From contig JAGXLJ010000058.1 in the NCBI GenBank assembly GCA_018334775.1, positions 1 to 7,068 of the forward strand: DNA of 7,068 nt, written 5' to 3'. Under the pieces are notes generated by a model. That model was not told the DNA's origin. It did no database searches and worked only from the letters and a program-made list of their open reading frames with translations. The stretch is from Halodesulfurarchaeum sp. (GTDB lineage Archaea > Halobacteriota > Halobacteria > Halobacteriales > Halobacteriaceae). The position numbers and the translations under genes were made by a program. Position 1 is the stretch's first letter, and each line of letters opens with the position of its first letter. This document shows positions 1 through 5,336 of the stretch, piece after piece.

Positions 1-2
1 CC

Positions 3-188
3 ACGGCGACTATCAGTACCACGGCCTCCGAGATGGCCGAGGCGGGGGTACTCGACCGGGATAATTGCTATCGAGTCACCGATCCGGAGACAGTACTCTC
101 GCTGTTCCTGCGGTATGGGCGAACCTTCGACGAGAGGACCCGGCAGTTTTCGACCGACGCTGCGGCCTTGTTTCAGTACGATCCCTGA
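3..188 (+). CDS. C-terminal part of a winged-helix transcriptional regulator (5' end outside window)
   Basis: The frame is open from the left edge to a TGA at 186-188 and gives 61 residues of a protein that begins outside the window. The visible part reads like the second half of a winged helix-turn-helix: a recognition helix (residues 3-14, beginning TISTTASEM), a short turn (AGVLDRDN), a beta-wing ending YRVTDPE, then a helical tail (residues 29-58) ending in FQYDP. This order, especially the wing followed by a 'DPETVL..L..RY...F' helix and a C-terminal YDP, is how I remember haloarchaeal ArsR/TrmB-like regulators with winged-helix domains. It is presumably a cytoplasmic DNA-binding protein. 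Its target and effector cannot be told from this fragment. It converges with the small gene at 258-506 across a 69-nt gap with no clear terminator. Family-level call only. Confidence 0.72.
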   Translation, partial: TATISTTASEMAEAGVLDRDNCYRVTDPETVLSLFLRYGRTFDERTRQFSTDAAALFQYDP

Positions 189-257
189 CCCTGTTCAAAG
201 GCGACACCGGATACTGTTCAGACAAGACCCAGCGCCTATTCAGTGCCACAGACTGAG

Positions 258-506
258 TTAGGCGGTCGTTACTTGCCAGGTCGTCGATGAGGAGTAGCCC
301 CACTGTTCGATTGCAAGACCATGGTCAGCGCGCGCGATCGCTTTCATGTTTGCACCCACTTCCTTCGCCGAGAGGTCGAGTTCATCGCCGATGAGCCGGG
401 ATTTGAAATAGGTCTCCGCCGGAACCCGCTCGCGGAGGTAGGCCAAAATGCGGCGCTGTTTGGGCGTCAATCCATCAGTGTCCAGTTCCGACGCCGAGGC
501 TCCCAT
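258..506 (-). CDS. Small haloarchaeal winged-helix protein (DUF7123-like)
   Basis: This encodes an 82-residue soluble, probably DNA-binding protein. Residues 13-27 (LTPKQRRILAYLRER) look like helix 1 of a winged helix. Residues 33-57 (YFKSRLIGDELDLSAKEVGANMKAI) resemble a helix-turn-helix in which 'SAKEVGANM' would be the recognition helix. Residues 66-79 (IEQWGYSSSTTWQV) would form the beta-wing. From memory this matches a small haloarchaeal family annotated DUF7123, with no known function; the family number should be checked. The start is well fixed: the frame stays open upstream as far as a TGA at 633-635 but contains no ATG, GTG or TTG between that stop and the ATG at 506. There is no convincing Shine-Dalgarno, and a TATA-like CTTTTGAA on the minus strand about 25 nt upstream (527-535) would suit a leaderless transcript. 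It is divergent from the glycosyltransferase gene at 611, so it could regulate that gene, but nothing here shows that it does. Confidence 0.82.
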   Translation of the reverse strand: MGASASELDTDGLTPKQRRILAYLRERVPAETYFKSRLIGDELDLSAKEVGANMKAIARADHGLAIEQWGYSSSTTWQVTTA

Positions 507-546
507 ACCTGCACTGTAATCGTCCAGTTCAAAAGCCAGTTTGGTA

Positions 547-558
547 CGAAAGGTTAAT
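547..558 (+). promoter_or_regulatory. Candidate BRE/TATA promoter of the aglD-like gene
   Basis: CGAAA (547-551), a BRE-like run, is followed directly by GGTTAAT, a weak TATA-like element. It lies about 55 nt before the ATG at 611, so transcription would start near 580-583 and leave a leader of about 30 nt. The element is a poor match to the haloarchaeal TATA consensus. I chose it because it is the best candidate in the 104-bp divergent region. Confidence 0.3.
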
Positions 559-610
559 CGGGCATTCCGCTTCAGAAAGTTCTTACCACGCGCTACCCGA
601 GACCGGAGAC

Positions 611-2446
611 ATGGACGCGGCGGCTGTCGAGGTCAGCGTGGTGCTCCCTGCATACAACGAGGAGTCCACTATCAAATCGACCGTGGCGGTCACCCTCGAC
701 ACGCTCTCGTCGTTTCTTTCACCCGGACAATTCGAGGTCATCATCGCCGAGGACGGGTGTGAGGACCAAACCCCCGAAATCGCCGATCGGTGTGCCGATT
801 CCAACGAGCACGTTAATCACTTTCATAGCGACGAGCGACTCGGGCGCGGAGAAGCGTTGAACCGCGCCTTCGAGTCAGCGGCTGGGGACACCCTCGTTTA
901 CTTCGACACGGACCTGGCGACGGACATGGCCCACCTCGAAGAACTCGTCGAAAGCGTGCGGTCAGGTGAGTACGATCTGGCGACAGGGTCTCGCTGGATG
1001 CCCGGAGAAGAGGCAGCCAGGCCGCCCAAACGAGCCATCTCGAGTCGCGGGTTCAATTTCCTGGTTCGCACCCTGTTGGGCTCGGAACTCCGAGATCACC
1101 AGGCTGGGTTCAAGGCATTCAGCCGAGACGCCTTCGAGGATCTCAGACCGGTCGTCCAGGATAGCCACTGGTTCTGGGATACGGAAATGCTCGTGAAGGC
1201 CCAGCGACGTGGCTATCGCGTGAAAGAGTTCGCCGTCGACTGGACCCCGAAGGGTGATTCGAAGGTGGACCTGGTTCGGGACGTGCTGGGAATGGGAAGT
1301 CAGATCCTCCGAACCGCCTGGGAGATTCGTATCAAACCCTACGCGAACAGACGCACAGGGATGGTCGCCGGCTTGTTCCTGTCCGTCATTGCAATTGCCC
1401 TAATGTTCGTCTATCTCGATCCCCGGACGGTTTTCGCGGAAATGCTGCGGGCCGACCCGGTGTTGATCGGGCTGGCTGCCGCGGTCTATGTTATGTCCTG
1501 GCCCATCAGGGGGTGGCGATACGCGGACATCCTCTCTTCGCTCGGCTATCGGGAACGAGTCGGATTTCTCACCGGAGCGATTTTCATCAGCCAGACCGGG
1601 AACCTCGTCTTTCCGGCCCGGGCCGGAGATGCCGTCCGAGCCTATGTCGTCAAAGCCCGACGGGCGGTCCCCTACACCACGGGCTTTGCCTCACTCGCCG
1701 TCGAGCGAGTGTTCGACCTGCTCACGATCACGTTTCTGGCAGGCGGGGTGCTCCTTGGAATGGCCGGGCTCGCACCGGATCAAGTCGCGGCCCTGAGTCG
1801 GACCCTCTCAGAGGGGGTCGGGCTCTCGGTTGCACAACAGGAAAGCGCACGGACCGCGATAATCGTCGCGACAGTGGTTGGAGCCGGGGCAATCGGCGCG
1901 GTGGTCGTTATCGTGCTCTCGGCCCGGTCAGATCGCAACCGAATTCGGGGACTAGTCGAGTGGACATCGGAGGACTCCTATGTGGAGTTCGTCGCGACGA
2001 TTCTGGAGCGGTTCGTTGGCGATGTCCAGCGTGTCGGCGCGGAACCACGGGCCTTCACAAGGGTCGGCGGCGCGAGTCTCATCATCTGGGCGATAGACGT
2101 GTTCACGGCTATACTGGTTTTTCTGGCCTTCGGAATTACGGTTCCATTGGGCTTACTCGTCGCAGTCGGCTTTTTCGCCGTGAGTGTGGGGAACCTCGCG
2201 AAGGTATTACCACTCTCTCCCGGGGGGATCGGGCTCTACGAAGCAGCCTTTACGGTGCTCGTTGTCGCGATGACTCCGGTCGCCCCCGCAGCCGCGCTCG
2301 GGGTTGCAATCGTCGACCACGGGGTCAAAAACGTGGTTACGGTTCTTGGCGGCGCGGCATCGATGGTCCTGCTCAACGTCTCATTAACCGAAGCGATGCA
2401 CGGATCAGCGGAGGTTGAGGAGACGAAACCGACCGATCAAGGGTAA
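611..2446 (+). CDS. aglD: AglD-like dolichyl-phosphate glycosyltransferase: GT2 domain fused to a flippase-like membrane domain
   Basis: A 611-residue protein with two parts. Residues 7-235 are a GT2 glycosyltransferase of the dolichol-phosphate mannose synthase type: VSVVLPAYNEE at the N-terminus, nucleotide-binding EDG (47-49), the metal-binding DTD (99-101), an acceptor-side DHQAGFKAF (162-170), WDTEM (189-193) and a K214-G215 pair in DWTPKGDSKVDL. Residues 250-592 are a multi-span membrane domain of the lysylphosphatidylglycerol synthase/UPF0104 type. Its marks are the GNLVFPARAGDAVRAYVV loop (330-347) and LPLSPGGIGLYEAAF (533-547). Haloferax AglD has this architecture and charges dolichol phosphate with the last hexose of the S-layer N-glycan, so the likely role is protein N-glycosylation at the cytoplasmic face of the membrane. 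The sugar is not known here, and a paralogue in lipid or exopolysaccharide glycosylation is possible. The ATG at 611 sits just before the GT2 fold, and I found no other in-frame start in the 99 nt upstream. No other glycosylation gene is nearby. Confidence 0.88.
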   Translation: MDAAAVEVSVVLPAYNEESTIKSTVAVTLDTLSSFLSPGQFEVIIAEDGCEDQTPEIADRCADSNEHVNHFHSDERLGRGEALNRAFESAAGDTLVYFDTDLATDMAHLEELVESVRSGEYDLATGSRWMPGEEAARPPKRAISSRGFNFLVRTLLGSELRDHQAGFKAFSRDAFEDLRPVVQDSHWFWDTEMLVKAQRRGYRVKEFAVDWTPKGDSKVDLVRDVLGMGSQILRTAWEIRIKPYANRRTGMVAGLFLSVIAIALMFVYLDPRTVFAEMLRADPVLIGLAAAVYVMSWPIRGWRYADILSSLGYRERVGFLTGAIFISQTGNLVFPARAGDAVRAYVVKARRAVPYTTGFASLAVERVFDLLTITFLAGGVLLGMAGLAPDQVAALSRTLSEGVGLSVAQQESARTAIIVATVVGAGAIGAVVVIVLSARSDRNRIRGLVEWTSEDSYVEFVATILERFVGDVQRVGAEPRAFTRVGGASLIIWAIDVFTAILVFLAFGITVPLGLLVAVGFFAVSVGNLAKVLPLSPGGIGLYEAAFTVLVVAMTPVAPAAALGVAIVDHGVKNVVTVLGGAASMVLLNVSLTEAMHGSAEVEETKPTDQG

Positions 2447-2469
2447 TGCCCAGAGACAAAACCAACCGA

Positions 2470-2985
2470 TTACTCGTAATGCCCGGAAACGATCGGCCCG
2501 AGCGCCACTGCGACCGCATGTCGAAGGGCGTCCTCGCGTCCGATCGTATTCCCGGTAAAGACGCCCACAGCGCCGCGACCGGTTTTGATCTCCTCGGTCC
2601 CAAGGCGCGCATCAAGTAGCGGCCCAAGTTCTGCCCCCTGCTCCAATTCGGTCCCGATCTCGTCCGGAAGTCGAAGCCGTGGACCCGAACCAAGGGCACA
2701 ATTTGAGCCGTCGTCGATCGCCGCCCACATCGTCAGAAACCAGCCCTCCAAGCCGTTTATCCTGGCAACCCCGCCCTCGATTCCGATACCGAGATCGTAG
2801 TCGCCTGCCGCTCTGGCCCGCTCGGCCCGGTTTTTGGCGCCTTCGACAGTCTCGGTCGTCGTAAGGGGCTGTTCTGCCACACCGGGATCAACGTCGATCC
2901 GATCAATCGTGGTGGCCAGATCGCCGAGTGCTCCCACTGTCGCCCGGTGCTTGACCGGATTCGTGCTTCCGACGGCGACGCGCAT
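2470..2985 (-). CDS. Inosine/xanthosine triphosphatase (DUF84/YjjX family)
   Basis: A 171-residue soluble protein, full length for the family. The N-terminal MRVAVGSTNPVKHRAT holds the nucleotide-binding GSTNPVK (6-12). It is followed by the conserved QPLTTTETVEGAKNRAE block (39-55), the GIGIEGG motif (66-72), a GSGPRLRLP strand (99-107) and the C-terminal GRGAVGVFTGNTIGREDALRHAV (137-159). Family members hydrolyse non-canonical purine triphosphates such as ITP and XTP to the monophosphates, which keeps deaminated purines out of nucleic acids; a divalent metal is needed. The start is an ATG preceded by a full GGAGGT Shine-Dalgarno, unusual among the genes here. It converges with the aglD-like gene (23 nt between the stops) and diverges from tfb. 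I see no functional link with either neighbour. Confidence 0.9.
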   Translation of the reverse strand: MRVAVGSTNPVKHRATVGALGDLATTIDRIDVDPGVAEQPLTTTETVEGAKNRAERARAAGDYDLGIGIEGGVARINGLEGWFLTMWAAIDDGSNCALGSGPRLRLPDEIGTELEQGAELGPLLDARLGTEEIKTGRGAVGVFTGNTIGREDALRHAVAVALGPIVSGHYE

Positions 2986-2991
2986 ACCGAT

Positions 2992-2997
2992 ACCTCC
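2992..2997 (-). promoter_or_regulatory. Shine-Dalgarno GGAGGT of the ITP/XTPase gene
   Basis: On the minus strand GGAGGT lies 6 nt before the ATG at 2985. This is a complete anti-16S match at ideal spacing. It fixes that start and implies a leadered mRNA. It is the only strong Shine-Dalgarno I find in the window. Confidence 0.75.
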
Positions 2998-3055
2998 GAG
3001 GCCGACCCAATGAGTGTTTTGTCGGTGGGATTGGTATGTGAATGGTTTCCAGAGT

Positions 3056-3070
3056 CCAAAAATTTTCGAG
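3056..3070 (-). promoter_or_regulatory. Candidate promoter of the ITP/XTPase gene
   Basis: Read on the minus strand this is CTCGAAAATTTTTGG: a BRE-like CGAAA run passing into an A/T block that can serve as a TATA box. Transcription would start about 25 nt on, near 3036. That leaves a leader of about 50 nt containing the GGAGGT site, consistent with a leadered message. Placement rests on spacing and AT-richness only. Confidence 0.4.
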
Positions 3071-3111
3071 CAAATCCCGAACCGTCACGATTGTTTCACA
3101 AAAAGAAAACA

Positions 3112-3125
3112 CAAACGTTAAGTAA
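3112..3125 (+). promoter_or_regulatory. Candidate promoter of the tfb-aroD unit
   Basis: CAAACGTTAAGTAA combines a purine-rich BRE-like CAAACG with TTAAGTA (3118-3124), close to the ACGTTTAAGT-type TATA element common before haloarchaeal genes. Expected transcription start is near 3146, giving a leader of about 30 nt before the ATG at 3178. That leader has no Shine-Dalgarno. The element sits in an A-rich stretch (3098-3115) that stands out from the GC-rich surroundings. Confidence 0.55.
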
Positions 3126-3177
3126 GTTTTGTCGAAACCGATGGGCCACCGAATCTCCGCTCGAACGGATTACACAT

Positions 3178-4128
3178 ATGTCAAAATCAAGGCTCAAATC
3201 ACGCGAACAAGAGGAAAGCAAAACGGAACGAACAGACGCCTGTCCGGAGTGTGGCGGCCTGGTCGTCCACGACGAAGAACACAGCGAGAAAGTCTGTGCG
3301 GACTGTGGTCTCGTCGTCGAAGAGGAAGGGATCGACCGCGGACCCGAGTGGCGGGCATTTGACTCCCAGGAGAAAGACGAGAAGTCCCGTGTCGGCGCGC
3401 CGACGACGAACATGATGCACGACAAGGGGCTGTCGACGAACATCGACTGGCGCAACAAAGACGCATACGGTAATTCGCTTGGCTCACGCCAACGCCAGAA
3501 GATGCAGCGACTCCGCAAGTGGAACGAACGATTCCGCACGCGAGACGCCAAAGAGCGGAACCTGAAACAGGCCCTCGGCGAAATCGACCGGATGGCGAGT
3601 GCGGTCGGACTGCCGGACAACGTCCGGGAGACCGCCTCTGTCATCTACCGACGGGCGCTCGAGGAGGACCTGCTGCCGGGCCGCTCGATTGAGGGCGTCT
3701 CGACTTCCTGTGTGTACGCCGCTGCCCGTCAAGCCGGTGTTCCACGGAGTCTCGACGAGATCAACGACGTCAGTCGTGTCGACAAAGACGAAATCGCGCG
3801 CACCTACCGCTACGTGATTCGCGAACTCGGCCTCGAAGTCAAACCGGCCGATCCCGCGAGTTACGTCCCACGATTTTCCTCCTCGCTCGAACTGAGCGAC
3901 GAGTCCCAGCATCGAGCCCGCGAACTGCTCGAAAACGCCAAGGAAAAGGGCGTTCACAGCGGCAAAAGCCCGGTCGGCCTGGCCGCCGCCGCGGTCTATG
4001 CGGCTGCCCTGTTGACGAACGAAAAGACCACACAAGCGAAAGTCAGCGAAGTCGCGGATATCTCCGAGGTCACGATCCGGAACCGGTATCATGAACTCCT
4101 CGAGGCCGAGGACTCGATCCCAGTCTGA
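3178..4128 (+). CDS. tfb: Transcription initiation factor TFB (TFIIB homologue)
   Basis: A 316-residue general transcription factor that binds TBP-DNA and the BRE and recruits RNA polymerase. Domains in order: a basic/acidic leader (1-20); an N-terminal zinc ribbon with C22, C25, C40 and C43; the B-reader/linker with GPEWRAF (55-61), RVGAPTT (71-77) and DKGLSTNID (82-90); a first cyclin fold (about 125-215, with LKQALGEIDRMA and GRSIEGVSTSCVYAAAR); and a second cyclin fold (about 228-308). The last helix-turn-helix, VSEVADISEVTIRNRYHELL (289-308), is the BRE-contacting element. Nothing essential is missing. I chose the ATG at 3178. The same frame is open back to an ATG at 2947, but that 77-residue extension has no TFB likeness, crosses the predicted promoter and overlaps the divergent gene. 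Haloarchaea usually carry several TFBs; which paralogue this is cannot be told here. aroD follows after 9 nt in the same frame. Confidence 0.97.
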   Translation: MSKSRLKSREQEESKTERTDACPECGGLVVHDEEHSEKVCADCGLVVEEEGIDRGPEWRAFDSQEKDEKSRVGAPTTNMMHDKGLSTNIDWRNKDAYGNSLGSRQRQKMQRLRKWNERFRTRDAKERNLKQALGEIDRMASAVGLPDNVRETASVIYRRALEEDLLPGRSIEGVSTSCVYAAARQAGVPRSLDEINDVSRVDKDEIARTYRYVIRELGLEVKPADPASYVPRFSSSLELSDESQHRARELLENAKEKGVHSGKSPVGLAAAAVYAAALLTNEKTTQAKVSEVADISEVTIRNRYHELLEAEDSIPV

Positions 4129-4137
4129 TCCCAGGCC

Positions 4138-4842
4138 ATGCTCGACTTCGAATCGTTTCGGCTCGCGGCTTCGACCGCAACTCTCGACGCCGAGCCCCGG
4201 GCCCGTGAACTTGCAGACCTGCTCGAGTTCCGCATGGATCTTACAGCGGATCCCCTCGAACAGCTACACACCTACGAGGGCGAACTCGACATTCTCGTCA
4301 CGAATCGGCCCCAGTGGGAAGGCGGCGAACGCGAGGAGACCCCCGAGCGCCGCGAGGAGTTGCTCGAGGCGCTTTCGATCCCAGCCGTCTCAGCCGTGGA
4401 TCTCGAACTCCGGACTCTCGAATCCCCGGACAAACTGACTGATATGGTCCCCGTACTCGATGCGGCCCGCGAGGAAGACCTGCCGATCATCGTCTCGGTA
4501 CACGACTTCGAGCGAGCGCCCTCCCGAGAGACACTCGTGGATTTCGCCCACCGCGGCAGTCAGTACGGGACGGTCGCCAAACTCGCAGTAACACCCGAGA
4601 CACCCGATGGCGTTCTCGACCTGCTTCAGGCAACCCACGATTTGACGCGGGAAGGCCTGACTGTCGCGAGCATGGCGATGGGCGAACTCGGTTCGCACAC
4701 CCGCGTTGTGGCTCCGGTGTATGGATCAAAACTCGGGTATGCGCCAATCGAAACCGAGGACGCGACGGCTCCGGGTCAGTTCGATCTGGCAACGCTGTCC
4801 TCGCTGCTCGAAACGTTTGGTGCGAGACACGTGCGGATTTAA
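4138..4842 (+). CDS. aroD: 3-dehydroquinate dehydratase, type I
   Basis: A 234-residue TIM-barrel enzyme, normal length for type I, that removes water from 3-dehydroquinate to give 3-dehydroshikimate (third step of the archaeal route to aromatic amino acids). Visible active-site parts: ELADLLEFRMD with E30 and R32; VDLEL with E90; SVHDF with the general acid/base H122; AKLAV with the Schiff-base lysine K148; R189 in SHTRVVAP; the GSKLGYAP loop (196-203); and Q214 in APGQFD. All expected catalytic residues are present. The upstream frame is closed by the TGA of tfb itself (4126-4128), and the ATG at 4138 is the first start after it, so the start is secure. Nine nucleotides and no visible promoter separate it from tfb, so the two are probably co-transcribed. 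The products of aroB' and aroA', on the other side of the locus, supply its substrate. Confidence 0.95.
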   Translation: MLDFESFRLAASTATLDAEPRARELADLLEFRMDLTADPLEQLHTYEGELDILVTNRPQWEGGEREETPERREELLEALSIPAVSAVDLELRTLESPDKLTDMVPVLDAAREEDLPIIVSVHDFERAPSRETLVDFAHRGSQYGTVAKLAVTPETPDGVLDLLQATHDLTREGLTVASMAMGELGSHTRVVAPVYGSKLGYAPIETEDATAPGQFDLATLSSLLETFGARHVRI

Positions 4843-4851
4843 AGACTTAAC
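4838..4851 (+). promoter_or_regulatory. Candidate promoter of the zinc-ribbon membrane gene, overlapping the aroD stop
   Basis: TTTAAAGACTTAAC contains two overlapping TATA-like choices, TTTAAA (4838-4843) and ACTTAA (4845-4850). It runs through the aroD TAA (4840-4842). The usual 25-nt spacing places the transcription start at about 4866-4875, at or just before the GTG start codon. The mRNA would then be leaderless or nearly so, which fits the absence of a Shine-Dalgarno. Confidence 0.5.
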
Positions 4852-4874
4852 CGTCAAAGTCACAAATCCATCGT

Positions 4875-5309
4875 GTGCAGCGGACCTGGTTCACGCGACG
4901 ATCCCTCGTCGCCTCGATACTCGCGCTGGTCTATCCCGGACTCGGCCACGTCTACCTGCGGGCCTGGCTCCGGGCCATTGCCTGGTTCGTCGTCGCTCTC
5001 ATCGCCGCCGCAATGGTCATGCCCGAATCGGCGTATGCCGCCTACGAAGCCAACGGCTTTTCGGGCCTCCTTGAGGTGAGTCAAAATCTGCCGATGGACG
5101 TCCTTTTGAGCATGACCGTGATCAGAGTCTTGAACGCGCTTGACGCGTATCTCACGGGGCTGCAAACCGCGGCAAAAGAAGCAGCGGAACCGGAAGCAGC
5201 GAACACCTGCCCGGAATGCGGGAAAGAACTCGATGAGGACCTCGATTTCTGTCCCTGGTGTACGACCCGCCTCGAACCCGAGGATGAAACGCCAACGATC
5301 AACCGGTAG
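4875..5309 (+). CDS. Small membrane protein with C-terminal zinc ribbon (DUF7575-like), function unknown
   Basis: A 144-residue protein starting at GTG. In its frame a TAA at 4848-4850 closes off upstream extension and the GTG at 4875 is the first start codon. A positively charged N-terminus (QRTWFTRRS) is followed by two hydrophobic stretches (about 10-27 and 32-49). They are joined by PGLGHVYLRAWLRA, a Gly/aromatic turn typical of small integral membrane proteins. A third, weaker hydrophobic segment lies at about 73-95. After an Ala/Glu linker comes a zinc ribbon, TCPECGKELDEDLDFCPWC (C112, C115, C126, C129), and an acidic tail. Positive charges at the N-terminus suggest it stays inside; whether the ribbon is cytoplasmic depends on the number of spans. 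From memory it matches a widespread haloarchaeal family annotated DUF7575 or 'zinc ribbon domain-containing protein'. I know of no assigned function. It follows aroD by 32 nt but probably has its own promoter. Confidence 0.88.
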   Translation: MQRTWFTRRSLVASILALVYPGLGHVYLRAWLRAIAWFVVALIAAAMVMPESAYAAYEANGFSGLLEVSQNLPMDVLLSMTVIRVLNALDAYLTGLQTAAKEAAEPEAANTCPECGKELDEDLDFCPWCTTRLEPEDETPTINR

Positions 5310-5336
5310 GCTACTGGTCGGAGAAACCGATGAGGG

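Noticed and set aside
65..256. 63-codon + frame near the left edge
   Set aside because: It is out of frame with the winged-helix fragment, which fits its family up to the TGA at 186-188; the remaining sequence to 257 has no motif.
1513..2418. 301-codon open frame on + inside the aglD-like gene
   Set aside because: It is a shifted-frame shadow of aglD, rich in Arg, Gly and Ser with no domain; long shadows are expected in GC-rich haloarchaeal genes.
2447..2469. Possible terminator in the gap after the ITP/XTPase gene (minus strand reads GGTTGGTTTTGT)
   Set aside because: Only four consecutive T residues; too weak to call.
2443..2484. Direct repeat GTAATGCCC at 2443-2451 and 2476-2484
   Set aside because: Nine bases only, 24 nt apart, at the ends of two convergent genes; likely chance, with no element between.
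2947..3177. 77-residue in-frame N-terminal extension of TFB starting at ATG 2947
   Set aside because: It has no likeness to TFB, crosses the AT-rich promoter region and overlaps the first codons of the divergent ITP/XTPase gene; the normal TFB leader and zinc ribbon fit the start at 3178.
3484..4092. 202-codon open frame on - opposite tfb
   Set aside because: It is antisense to a certain TFB coding region, has no recognisable motif, and no start signal stands out.
5302..5318. Hairpin ACCGGTA-GGC-TACTGGT (7 pairs, one G-U) spanning the stop of the zinc-ribbon gene
   Set aside because: Archaeal termination relies mainly on T-tracts, none follows on +, and a short stem such as this is expected by chance in this base composition.
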